From CAYVZU01 sp964455935 (lineage in GTDB: Bacteria; Fibrobacterota; CAYVZU01): a DNA stretch of 13,150 bases. Within the stretch, counting starts at the first letter, position 1; the number at the start of each line of letters is the position of its first letter. The stretch covers positions 1 to 13,150 of the forward strand of contig CAYVZU010000113.1 of assembly GCA_964455935.1 (NCBI GenBank), written 5' to 3'. The translations under genes and the position numbers were made by a program. The notes beneath the pieces were generated by a model that saw nothing but the letters and a program-made list of their open reading frames with translations, was not told the DNA's origin and made no database searches. Below, piece by piece: positions 1 to 8,900 of this stretch.

Positions 1-999
1 CAGTCTCCGGGCATATTGATGAACCTGGCATCGACACACTTCCAGCTTGGATGGAGAAACCAGGCGCACAACTGCCTGGACCGAGCCATCTATCTGGACA
101 CAAGCCGGGCCGAATTATATAGCAACAAAGCTGTTTTGTTTCTGGCCCAGGGCGATACGGCGAGCGGCGAGTGCCTGCTGCGCCAGGCTTTGCGAATTGA
201 TCCGCGCTGCGGTCCGGCGCTCCAAAACCTGGGTTGCCTTTCTCTCTTGCGCGGCCGCTGGAAGCAGGCCCGGGGCGAATTGGAGCAAGCGCTGTTGCTG
301 GCCGGCCGTTCGTCGATGGCCCTCACCAATCTGGGCTACACCTTGATGCGGCTCAAGAAATCCCGAAAAGCGCTCCAATGCCTTGAGGAAGCCGTGTTTG
401 TGGATCCGTCGAATTTCAAGGCGCGAATCCTTTTGGCGGAACTCTACACCAGCATGGGGCTTGTGGACAAGGCCGAGGATAATTTTCGCGAGTATCTTGA
501 GTTGAAGCCGCAGAACGATTCGGCGCGTGTGGCACTAGGCTGGCTTCTGGCGGAAGCCGGCCGGAAGGACGAGGCCATGCATATCATGGAGGCCGCGGTT
601 GAACGCAACCCGGGCAACACCGAGTACCTGCTTGAAATGGCCGACCTCTACCGAAAACTTGAATGGTACTCCGTTGCAACCATGAAATACCAGAGTGTGT
701 TATCGGTGCTGCCCCGCAATGCAAAGGCCCTACTGGGCTGCGGCGTGTGCGCCTATCGACAGGCCGAGGGCCTGGGCGACCCGAAGTCCGGCCTGTATGA
801 CCGCGCGCTGTTTTATTTCAAAAGCGCGGCGGCGGAAGATACCAGAAACCCCGAAATTCTTTATTGGGCCGGCCTGTCGCATCTTCTGATCAAGAACGAC
901 CCAGGTTCGGCGCGCCAATACTGGGCGTTGTTTCTGGCCAAAGGCTACCGAGGTGAATATGCGTCGTCCATTCGGCAATACAAGGACCGGCTCAAATGA
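1..999 (+). CDS. TPR protein, 5'-truncated by window edge
   Basis: The frame is open from base 1 to the TGA at 997-999. The first candidate starts (TTG at 16, ATG at 19) fall inside what already looks like a TPR helix, so the true start is probably upstream. About nine 34-residue TPR units can be followed, for example the units beginning AELYSNKAVLFLAQGD, SMALTNLGYTLMRLKK and DSARVALGWLLAEAGRKDEA, each with the small-residue and aromatic spacing of TPR helices A and B and a closing D-P-x-N/S-type turn. Near 755-815 one unit carries an insertion (AEGLGDPKSGLYDRA). No enzymatic motif was seen; the protein should be a scaffold that binds partner proteins. Whether it has a signal peptide or membrane anchor cannot be seen. 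The next frame overlaps it by four bases (ATGA), so it is the first visible member of the TPR operon. Confidence 0.9.
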   Translation, partial: QSPGILMNLASTHFQLGWRNQAHNCLDRAIYLDTSRAELYSNKAVLFLAQGDTASGECLLRQALRIDPRCGPALQNLGCLSLLRGRWKQARGELEQALLLAGRSSMALTNLGYTLMRLKKSRKALQCLEEAVFVDPSNFKARILLAELYTSMGLVDKAEDNFREYLELKPQNDSARVALGWLLAEAGRKDEAMHIMEAAVERNPGNTEYLLEMADLYRKLEWYSVATMKYQSVLSVLPRNAKALLGCGVCAYRQAEGLGDPKSGLYDRALFYFKSAAAEDTRNPEILYWAGLSHLLIKNDPGSARQYWALFLAKGYRGEYASSIRQYKDRLK

Positions 1000-1004
1000 G
1001 GAAA

Positions 1005-1039
1005 GTTGGGAGTCGTGAGTCGGGGGTTGTGAGTTGGGA
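1005..1039. repeat. Heptanucleotide array A (5 x 7 bp)
   Basis: Five contiguous 7-bp units follow the consensus GTYGKGA. Units 1 and 5 are both GTTGGGA, unit 2 is GTCGTGA, unit 3 is GTCGGGG and unit 4 is GTTGTGA. The array lies just after the stop of the first TPR gene and before the signal peptide of the next protein. It resembles the short tandem heptanucleotide repeats (STRR) described in filamentous cyanobacteria in form only; no relationship is claimed. Confidence 0.75.
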
Positions 1040-1067
1040 TGAAAGACCGGAGATCCTTGGCAACCCG

Positions 1068-1073
1068 GGAAGG
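1068..1073 (+). promoter_or_regulatory. Candidate SD favouring start at 1083
   Basis: GGAAGG lies nine bases before the ATG at 1083. Starting there removes the stretch encoded by the heptamer array and leaves a normal-length signal peptide. A competing SD (AAGGA, 982-986) lies nine bases before the ATG at 996, so the choice is not certain. Confidence 0.4.
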
Positions 1074-1082
1074 CTTCGGAAT

Positions 1083-4000
1083 ATGGGCGTTCGGGCGAGA
1101 GCAATGCGCGGGATCCCCGCACGAATGATTGCCGGATTTTTTCTGTTTCTGGCCGCCGCGGTATTTGCCGCCCAGACCGGCCCGGTCCGCAAATCCGTTG
1201 CGCAACAATCCAGCAAGGAAGCCGCATTCCGCCCCGACACCAAACCGCCCCGCCTCACCTATTCTCCGGTTGGCGGGACCTTCAACCGATTTCCGGCCGT
1301 GGCGCTGCACGTGGATGAAAGCGCAATTCTGTATTATACCGTTGACGGCCGCGAGCCCACCGTCAAATCCAACCTGTATCGGGGACCGATCACCTTCTCG
1401 CAGGAAGGCCGTACGGTCCTCAAGGTTCTGGCCGAGGACCTGATCGGCAATTTTGCGCCCGTCGATTCACAGGTGTATTGGGTCGATACCCGGCCGCCCA
1501 ATGCCGTGTTCCGGCCGGGAAGCGGACGGTTCGGCCGGGCTTTTTTTCTGCGCGGACAGGCCGATGAGCCCTGCCGGTTTCATTATGCATACGGCCGGGC
1601 TGCCGACGAAAACGCCCCCTGGTTTTCCGATTCCCTGCGCATCGATTCCACGGCCACGGTGCATGTTGTCGCGGTGGATCGCGCCGGGAACCGCGGAGAA
1701 GCGCAGACCCTCGACTTTGTGATCGATTCCCGATTGCCCGTGGTCACGGTTCTGCCCGCAGGCGGCCTTTTCAACCGGCCGGTCACGGCCCGGCTTCGCG
1801 TGGACAAACCGGCCCGCATCTTTTTTTCCCTCGACGAACTTGCTCCGCAATCCGGATACCAGCCGTATCGCGATTCCGTTGTGATTCCGGCCGGCCGCTT
1901 TCAGCTTTCCTATTTCGCCGTGGACAGCACGAGCAACACCAGCCTGGTCGAACGGGTTGCATTCCTGGTGGACAACACCCCGCCCGCGATGAAGATCGAA
2001 AGTGTCCTCGAAGGCCAGCGGGAACGCGTGACGATCCGGTGCAACGAAAAGGCCGAGATCGTCTATACTCTCGACGGCCGTGTGCCCGCGGAGGGTTCGC
2101 CAAAATATACCGGACCCATTCTGGTGCGCACCGAAGGCGTTGTGGTGTTAAAGGCAATGGCCCGGGACGAAGCCGGAAATGCATCCCCGGTTTTGGAGAA
2201 AAGGTTTGTGTATGACAAGGTCCCGCCCACGGTCGCCATCAACCGGCCGGGGGGCGCCTTCAACCATCCTGTCGAGGTGATTCTGGCGGCCAGCGAGCCC
2301 GCAACGGTGTACTATACGCTCAACGGCCGCGCCGTGGACGAGACCGGGGCCGTCTTCCACGACAAGCTTGTTCTCTCGCGCAACGGCCGGACCGAGCTGC
2401 GCTATCGCGGGCAGGATGTGGCCGGCCATTGGAGCCCGGAGTACAAAGAGATCTACGTGATCGACGCGACCGAGCCCGCGGTGAGTGCGCGCATCGAGGG
2501 GGAGGCTTTCGGCACCGATTTTCGGATTGTGCTGACGTGCAGCAAGCCTTCGGCCCGCATCCATTACGAAATCGACGAGACCTCGCCCACCGTGAATTCG
2601 CCGACCTACGCCGGCCCCATCGTTCTGCGCCGCGGACAGTCGCTGTCCTACTTCGCCCGGGACGTGGCCGGAAACAGGAGCCGCACCTACCAGCTTGACG
2701 ATCTGAAAAGCCCGGCCGTGGAAGTCAACCCGCCCGGCGGGGCCTTTCGCGAGGCGATTCGCGTGGAGATGAAGACCGGCCGCACCGCGAAAATTCACTA
2801 CCGGCTGTTCAAGACGGCCGATCCCACGCCGCCTTTGCGGGAATACGGCGGGCCCTTTTCCATTGCGGAGGAGGGTGTCTTCACGCTGGAGTATTATGCC
2901 CGGGATGCGGCCGATTTCCAGAGCCCGATCCGCCGCGAGAAATACATTGTCGACCGGACCCCGCCTTCGGTCACGTTCTCCACATCCCGGGGCGGCCGCG
3001 ATTCGACGCTGATGGTTCATTTCGTGGCCGACGAAAACGCCTCGATCTACTACACGCTCGACGGCAGCCATCCGGGAGCCAGCCCCACGACCGCCGTGGC
3101 CGGCAACAAATATTTTTCGCGGGAAGACCGTGTTGAGGTGCAGCGCCGGAAAGGCGTCCAGATCGTTTTCTACGGCGAGGATTTGGCCGGCAACCGCGGA
3201 GCGGAAACGCGCGCGGACCTGACGGTGCCCCGGGCCGTGCCCGGCATCCCATCCGGCCTGTACCATTCGATGCAGACGGTGTCCCTGCAGGCGCCCGATC
3301 AAACGCGAATCTACTACACGCTCGACGGCGGGGAACCCGGCTTGGGATCGAAATTATACTCCGGACCTCTTACCCTGACGCGCAGCACGCAGATCAAGTT
3401 CTTTGCGGTGGATGAAACCGGGTTCCGCGGGCCTTCCGACAGCGCCTTCATCGCGATCGATCTCCCGCCGGTTGCGCAATACCGGACAACGCCCGGCGCC
3501 TGCCACGAAGGCGATAGCGTGACCTTCGATGCCGGGGGGACGGTTGACGAGGAAAGCCCCGGCCGGGACCTGCGATTCCGATGGGACTGGGATGACGACG
3601 GCGTCTTCGACACCCCATATCGGCAAGAGGCTCGTGTGGGCCATGTCTTCCCCTTGGCAGGTGTGAAGTGGGTGACTCTTGAAGTGGTGGACGGCCGCCA
3701 GCAGATCGGCCGCGCTCGCCAGAGCGTTCTGGTTCGGAAGCGATGTCCGGCCGGCATGGTTTCCGTGGCCATGGGGCCGGACCGGAGTTTCTGCATGGAT
3801 CAATACGAGTGGCCCAACATCGCGGGTGAGCGGCCCCAGGGAGGCGCGTCCTTCATCGAAGCATTTGTATCCTGCCGCGATCAGGGAAAACGGCTCTGCA
3901 CGCCGCAGGAATGGGCGTGGAGCTGCTCTGGCGTGGACGGTCTGGCGTATCCATATGGAGAGGCGTATCGCCGGAGCGCCTGCAACAGCGAAGGCAAAGA

Positions 4001-4217
4001 GACGTTTCGTTCCGGCGACGAAGAGGGGTGCATCAGCCCCTTCGGGATCGCGGATATGAGCGGTAATTTATGGGAATGGGTCGATGACGGGGGACTGCCG
4101 CACAGGACCATTGCGGGGGGCGATTTCTCGTCGGGGCCGCTGGCCGGATGCCGCCAGGTCTTTCCCGGGGCCATCATGCAGAGCGACGATCGGATCGGGT
4201 TCCGGTGCTGCAAATGA
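1083..4217 (+). CDS. Exported multi-domain protein: ~9 chitobiase-C-like repeats, PKD-like domain, FGE-fold C-terminus
   Basis: Numbered from the ATG at 1083 (1044 residues), residues 1-30 form a signal peptide with a hydrophobic core (IAGFFLFLAAAVFA). Residues ~52-793 hold about nine repeats of ~80 residues. Each opens with a PP/P-x-V edge and P-x-G-G-x-F-type turn, has a central YYTLDG-like strand, and ends with ARDxAGN and a hydrophobic-V/I-D strand, as in chitobiase/beta-hexosaminidase C-terminal (CHB_HEX_C) domains. Residues ~794-884 resemble a PKD domain (RWDWDDDG core). Residues ~886-1044 match the FGE/SUMF1 fold: FCMDQYEWPN, GKRLCTPQEWAWSC, DMSGNLWEWVDD, and a terminal GFRCC. Where active FGEs have GGS[FYW]LC, this protein has GGDFSS (residues 1012-1017), so oxidase activity is unlikely and a binding role is preferred. 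About ten cysteines in the last 160 residues suggest disulfides outside the cytoplasm. An in-frame ATG at 996 overlaps the upstream stop and would add 29 residues, largely array-encoded. Confidence 0.88.
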   Translation: MGVRARAMRGIPARMIAGFFLFLAAAVFAAQTGPVRKSVAQQSSKEAAFRPDTKPPRLTYSPVGGTFNRFPAVALHVDESAILYYTVDGREPTVKSNLYRGPITFSQEGRTVLKVLAEDLIGNFAPVDSQVYWVDTRPPNAVFRPGSGRFGRAFFLRGQADEPCRFHYAYGRAADENAPWFSDSLRIDSTATVHVVAVDRAGNRGEAQTLDFVIDSRLPVVTVLPAGGLFNRPVTARLRVDKPARIFFSLDELAPQSGYQPYRDSVVIPAGRFQLSYFAVDSTSNTSLVERVAFLVDNTPPAMKIESVLEGQRERVTIRCNEKAEIVYTLDGRVPAEGSPKYTGPILVRTEGVVVLKAMARDEAGNASPVLEKRFVYDKVPPTVAINRPGGAFNHPVEVILAASEPATVYYTLNGRAVDETGAVFHDKLVLSRNGRTELRYRGQDVAGHWSPEYKEIYVIDATEPAVSARIEGEAFGTDFRIVLTCSKPSARIHYEIDETSPTVNSPTYAGPIVLRRGQSLSYFARDVAGNRSRTYQLDDLKSPAVEVNPPGGAFREAIRVEMKTGRTAKIHYRLFKTADPTPPLREYGGPFSIAEEGVFTLEYYARDAADFQSPIRREKYIVDRTPPSVTFSTSRGGRDSTLMVHFVADENASIYYTLDGSHPGASPTTAVAGNKYFSREDRVEVQRRKGVQIVFYGEDLAGNRGAETRADLTVPRAVPGIPSGLYHSMQTVSLQAPDQTRIYYTLDGGEPGLGSKLYSGPLTLTRSTQIKFFAVDETGFRGPSDSAFIAIDLPPVAQYRTTPGACHEGDSVTFDAGGTVDEESPGRDLRFRWDWDDDGVFDTPYRQEARVGHVFPLAGVKWVTLEVVDGRQQIGRARQSVLVRKRCPAGMVSVAMGPDRSFCMDQYEWPNIAGERPQGGASFIEAFVSCRDQGKRLCTPQEWAWSCSGVDGLAYPYGEAYRRSACNSEGKETFRSGDEEGCISPFGIADMSGNLWEWVDDGGLPHRTIAGGDFSSGPLAGCRQVFPGAIMQSDDRIGFRCCK

Positions 4218-4238
4218 ATAGGCGAAGAGAGAAAGGCG

Positions 4239-4266
4239 GGCATTCAGGGGTCGGCATACAGTGTTC
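4239..4266. repeat. Heptanucleotide array B (4 x 7 bp, degenerate)
   Basis: Four units in 7-bp register: GGCATTC (4239), AGGGGTC (4246), GGCATAC (4253) and AGTGTTC (4260). The approximate consensus is RRCRTTC with strong degeneration in unit 2. It fills most of the 61-base gap between two operon genes and ends just before the SD of the next gene. The consensus differs by one base from units of the array at 10861-10895. Confidence 0.55.
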
Positions 4267-4269
4267 AGC

Positions 4270-4273
4270 AGGA
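4270..4273 (+). promoter_or_regulatory. SD deciding the start at 4279
   Basis: AGGA sits five bases before the ATG at 4279. This supports that start over the in-frame GTG at 4261, which lies inside heptamer array B and has no good SD. Confidence 0.6.
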
Positions 4274-4278
4274 AGAGG

Positions 4279-5997
4279 ATGAAAATAAATCTTCGCCAGA
4301 CCAAGACACGCACAAGTGCGTGCCACCCGGCTGTCCTCCGGCTTACTTTGCTGCTCGGGTTCTTTGCATGCCTTTCCCTTCCCGCCAAAGCGCAGATGGC
4401 GCTTCTGCCCGATCTGGTTTTGGACGATGAAATGGGGCGGCTCTACGAACCCGCGGTCGAGTTCGAGATGCTCTTCCCGGTGCAGCTGACCGAGGCTTCC
4501 GCACTGTACCGCAAGGGCGACTACCGATCGGCGCTGCTCCTCCTCAAGCGCATCGATACGCTGAATATTCCCGACGGGACCCGCGATACCCGTCTACTGA
4601 TGATGGCCGAGTCATACCGCAAGCTGGGGTTGGGCGCGGCTTCGGTGGGGCCGCTTCGCGAGCTCCTCAATGATTACACCGAGAGTCCGCTTCGCGTATT
4701 CGCGGTGTATCGCCTGCAGGATCATTACTACCGCGAACGTGATCTTGAGTCCTGCGACTCCTTAGGCGACCTTTTTGGCCGGCAGTATCCGGGCCATCCG
4801 CTGCGGGGCGCTTCGCTGTATTTGTCGGCCAAAGGCCGCATTCGCGCCCTGCGCTACTCCGAAGCCATCGCGTTTTGCCGGCGGGTTCCGCGCGAAAGCG
4901 ACTTTTACGCGTCCGCCCTGTTTTTGCACGGTCTGTCGCTGGCCGCCCAGGGCGACTCGACCGGGGCGCTTCTGCGTCTGGACGCCGCCGCGGCCACGGA
5001 ACAGGATCCCGCGCTTCGCGATGAAGCCTTTCTGCTTCAGGGCGACATTTACTTTCGCATGCGAAAGTACGAAGCCGCTCTGCGCATGTACGACCGCGTC
5101 GCGGCCAAGAGCCGCCGGACGGAAGACGCGCGCCTGCGCAAAGCCTTTGTTCACCTGGAGCTCAATCAAAATTCACAGGCCCTGCGCATGGCCCGGGCGG
5201 TCTTAAAGGACTCGCCCGAAAGCCGGCATGTCTTCGAGATTTCGCTGGTCCTTGAACGGGCCTATCGGGCGCTGGGTGACGAACGAAACAGCATCAAGAG
5301 CAAGCGGTTCGCCGACGCCTTTGGCGCTGCGTTGCGATGCCTTTTTTTCACCAACGACGAACGCCGGCGGCTGGCCGAAATCGAAACCGGCTGGAACCAG
5401 CTCACAGCCCATCCCCAAGCGCTTCACAATGAATCCTTGCGCAAGACAATCCGCGAAGAGAAGGCGAAAATCCGGCAGTTGCGCAAGCGGCTGCAGACCA
5501 TCGAAAAGATCGTGGATCCCACGGGAGGCAAACGGCGTCTGGTGAGCCAGGGCGGCTATGCCCAGCAGCGCTACCAGGGATTTTTGTTCGAGCAACTTGG
5601 CCGCGCTGCGGCCGATAGCGCCGCGGCCGAGGCCCGTGTGGCCGCCCTGTCGGAAACGCTCGAGGTTGCGGCCGATTCTCTCGGCAGCCAAAAAGCGCTT
5701 GGCCAATTGCAGGCGGCCCGGTCCGAACGGGCTGCTCAGGTTGAGTTGGTCGGCCGGCTCCGCAAAGAAAAGGACCTTCTTCTCCGCCAGCTTTTTGCGA
5801 CGGGAATGCCGGCCTCCGAAGCCGAATATCTCCTGGCCAAGTTCGTTGACTGGGGCTTGATCCGTTATGAAGCGCTCAAAGAGCAAATCCGGAGCGAAAA
5901 CGAGACGATCAGCAGCTCCGCCGGCCGCATTCGGCAATGGCAGCGCGAACTGGAGCTTCTCGGTACGAAAGCGAAGCCGGCCGAGGCGGTTGAATGA
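4279..5997 (+). CDS. Exported TPR / coiled-coil protein
   Basis: A protein of 572 residues from the ATG at 4279. A basic N-terminus, a hydrophobic core (LRLTLLLGFFACLSL) and an AKA cleavage site just before Q39 indicate Sec export. Residues ~55-350 are TPR-like helical pairs (YRKGDYRSALLLLKRID, LYLSAKGRIRALRYSEAIAF, LHGLSLAAQGDSTGALLRLD, LLQGDIYFRMRKYEAALRMYDRV). Residues ~365-571 are charged and heptad-like, with long Glu/Lys/Arg/Leu-rich helices (KTIREEKAKIRQLRKRLQTI; SETLEVAADSL), predicted to form coiled coils. No catalytic motif was recognised. It lies 61 bases after the FGE-fold gene, and its stop overlaps the next start (ATGA at 5994), so translation of the two is probably coupled. Likely a periplasmic or envelope scaffold; the function is unknown. 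An N-terminal extension to the GTG at 4261 is possible but less likely. Confidence 0.87.
   Translation: MKINLRQTKTRTSACHPAVLRLTLLLGFFACLSLPAKAQMALLPDLVLDDEMGRLYEPAVEFEMLFPVQLTEASALYRKGDYRSALLLLKRIDTLNIPDGTRDTRLLMMAESYRKLGLGAASVGPLRELLNDYTESPLRVFAVYRLQDHYYRERDLESCDSLGDLFGRQYPGHPLRGASLYLSAKGRIRALRYSEAIAFCRRVPRESDFYASALFLHGLSLAAQGDSTGALLRLDAAAATEQDPALRDEAFLLQGDIYFRMRKYEAALRMYDRVAAKSRRTEDARLRKAFVHLELNQNSQALRMARAVLKDSPESRHVFEISLVLERAYRALGDERNSIKSKRFADAFGAALRCLFFTNDERRRLAEIETGWNQLTAHPQALHNESLRKTIREEKAKIRQLRKRLQTIEKIVDPTGGKRRLVSQGGYAQQRYQGFLFEQLGRAAADSAAAEARVAALSETLEVAADSLGSQKALGQLQAARSERAAQVELVGRLRKEKDLLLRQLFATGMPASEAEYLLAKFVDWGLIRYEALKEQIRSENETISSSAGRIRQWQRELELLGTKAKPAEAVE
5983..5986 (+). promoter_or_regulatory. 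SD inside preceding gene for the giant TPR gene
   Basis: GAGG lies seven bases before the ATG at 5994, within the last codons of the upstream gene. Together with the ATGA overlap it supports translational coupling. Confidence 0.5.
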
Positions 5998-8900
5998 GAA
6001 GCCTTTTGATGCTTTCGGCCGTACTGCTCACGGCGGCGTCCGCCCCGGTATTTGCGGCGGATGCCGATTCGTTGCATCATCCGTTTCAGGATTCAATCGC
6101 ACGGGTCAAGGAACGAATGACCCAACGGCGCCGGTTGGCGGATTCTCTCGAACGACGGCTTTTGGTCGAACGCGAACGGCTCATTACCCAGTTCGAACTT
6201 GTGGTCTCGAGCTGTCCGCTGGTCAAATTCAACGACCCCATCTACATCCGGCTTGCCGAACTGTATTACGAACGTGCGGTGGCGCGCTTTGAAGAAGCTC
6301 TCAACCGGTACGAAGAGGATCTTGAGCGGGTGGACAAGGGCGAGATCTCCACCGAACCCGAGTTCCCTGCCTACGATTTTTCGGAAGCCATACGCACCTA
6401 TGACCGGATCGTGGCCGAGTATCCCAACAGCCCCTATGTGGATGACGCTCTCTACTACAAGGCGCTCTGTATCGAAAAACAGAGCGGAATGGCTCTGGCC
6501 CTGGGCCTCTACCGGGCGCTTGTCGAGGTTCACACGCAAAGCGAATACCGCGTCGAAGCGATGATGAAGATGGCCGGATACTACTTCGATCACCCCAGGG
6601 ACCCGGCCGGCGGTTTTCAAAAAGCCGCCGAGATTTATAAAAAAGTACTGGCCTACCGTGAGAACCGGAATTTTTCCGAAGCCCTATACCGCCTGGGCTG
6701 GTGCTATTATATGGAAGACCGGTATCCCGAAGCGATCAGCGTCTTCAAGTACCTCATTGAAGAAGTGGAGCCGGATTTCGATCAGGCCCATGCGGATGAC
6801 CGGAGCAATCCCCTGTTGCGCACCGAGGCCGTTGATTTCATTGCCGTCAGCTTCTTCGAATCGAACAACCTGGCGGGCGCCTTGGAGTTTTTACGCCTCA
6901 TCGGCAATCGCGACTACGCATCCCTGGTTCTGGTGCGCCTGGGCGAACTCTACGAGGAGCAACAGCAGTATCCTGCGGCCCTGGATGTCTACGCGGCGCT
7001 TCTGGGCGCATACCCGCTTAGCGCCGAGGCGCCGGTGGCGCAGCTGGCCCGCGTGCGCTGCCACATCCGGCTCAAGGACGAAGACAGTGCCGACTCGGCG
7101 CGCATCGAGTTCTTTGGCCGGTTTGCGCGCGGCGGCCAGTGGCAGCGGGCCAACGCCCGCTCCTCGCAATTGGCCAAGCTCAACGACGAGGCCGTCCAAT
7201 CCCTGACGGCGGTGGCCGACCGCCAGCTGGCGCGCGCGCGGGCGGCCAATGCGCGCGATTTGTATGCCGCCGCGGCCGGCAATTACGCCAAACTAATTGC
7301 GGTCTACAACAAATCGCCGGGCACCTATGAGGCCCACTGGAACATGGCGGTGGTTCTGGACCAGAACCTGCAGGATTATCCGGCCGCGCTTCGCGAGTAT
7401 CTGCGCCTGTGCAATGACTATTTAAAACAGGATAAGCACCGCAAGGAAGCCGCCATCAACGCCGTTGCCATGGCCCAAAACATTCTGGCATCGCTGCCCG
7501 CCCTTGCGCCCGATTCGCTGATGCGCACGGGCCGCCTGGAGCCGGAGGCCCGGGACCTGGTTTCGGCCTGCGCCAATTTTCTGCGGCTCTATCCCGGCGA
7601 TAGCGAAGCCTCGCGCATTCTTTTCATTGCGGCCTCGACCCATTACAACCGGGGGCTTTTCAAGGAAGCGATCTCTTTTTTCCAGGAGATCGTCAAGCGT
7701 ACGCCCCAGCCCAAGGAGTTTGAGGCCTCGGTGCAACTCATTGCGCAGGGTTTCACGGGGCTGGGCCAGCACGAGCGCGCCGCGGAATGGTACGAGAAGC
7801 TAATTGCGGTGACCGCCTCAACCGAGGTCCGCAACGAAGCGTTCCGCCGGCTGGTCGAGGCCCGCTACCGATTGGCCGAGGCCGCGCTTACAATGGGCCG
7901 GTTCCCCGAAGCGGCGCTCCTGTTTTATGAGATCGCCAAGCGCTATCCGCAATCGGAATATGCCGATGTCGTTCTCTTCAGCGCGGCCGAAGCCTACGAG
8001 AAATTGAGCCAGTGGCGCGATGCATCGCGGATGTACGATACACTGGTGACGCGCTACCCAAAATCGAAACATGCTCCGGGCGCCCTGTTTAACGCCGCGC
8101 TCGATTTCGAACGGGACAGCAGCTTTGCCGCGGCGGGGGAAACCTACGAACGCCTCATTCGGCTTTATCCCCAGTCGCCCCAGATGAAGGACGCTTTCTT
8201 CAATCTCGCGCTTTGCTACGAGAAACAGGGGCGCCTCGACCGGGTTGCCGAGACGCACGAGCGCTATGCAGCTCTATTCCCGCAGGCCGAGGATGTTGAG
8301 CGGTTGCTGTTTGAATCGGCCAAATTCTACCGGCGCAGCAACATGAACGACCGCGCTCTTAAAGTCTTTGGACGGTTCAGCCAAGGCTATCCGGGCAACC
8401 CCCTGGCCGTGGAGGCGCTGCACGTTTCCGGTGTCATCCTGATGGATTTGGGAAAGCGAACCGAGGCCCTGGCTCGGTGGGAGGCCGCCGCCGCTCTCAA
8501 TGCCCGCCAAAAGAAAGCCGGCGCGCCCGGCAACGATTATTGGGCCGCGGAGGCCGTTTTTGCCATGGCCGCCGAATATGGACGACAGTATGGCGATTTG
8601 CGGTTCACCGGAACCGGAGAGGCCCTTCGCCAATCGCAAAAACGCAAGAACGACGCTCTGTTACGGGCCGCTCTCAAATACGAGGAGGCCGCCCAGTACC
8701 GGACTGTGCGCATTTTCGAAGCATCCCTGGCCATTGGCCGACTTTACGAGGATTTCGCGCTCGCGTTTTGGAAACAGGACCGGCCGGCCGCGGCCAATCC
8801 TCTTAAAAAGATCGTCTTCGAAAAGGAAATCGCCGAAGCGGTCGCGCAGTTGATCCTTCGGGCCGCGGGCCCTTACGAAACCGTGCTCAAGCTCGTTTCT

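Noticed and set aside
1005..1039. Heptamer arrays considered as mini-CRISPR or transcription-factor operator arrays
   Set aside because: Units are contiguous without spacers, too short and too degenerate for CRISPR. An operator array cannot be excluded, but nothing links them to a regulator.
2148..3302. Long minus-strand open frame (384 codons) opposite the chitobiase-C-like repeats
   Set aside because: It mirrors a repeat-rich high-GC gene with clear domains on the plus strand. Its translation has no recognisable motif, and no SD-supported start was identified.
4108..4160. GGDF block in the C-terminal domain considered as a GGDEF cyclase signature
   Set aside because: It lies at the FGE-fold RGGS position in an exported protein, with none of the other GGDEF-domain features.
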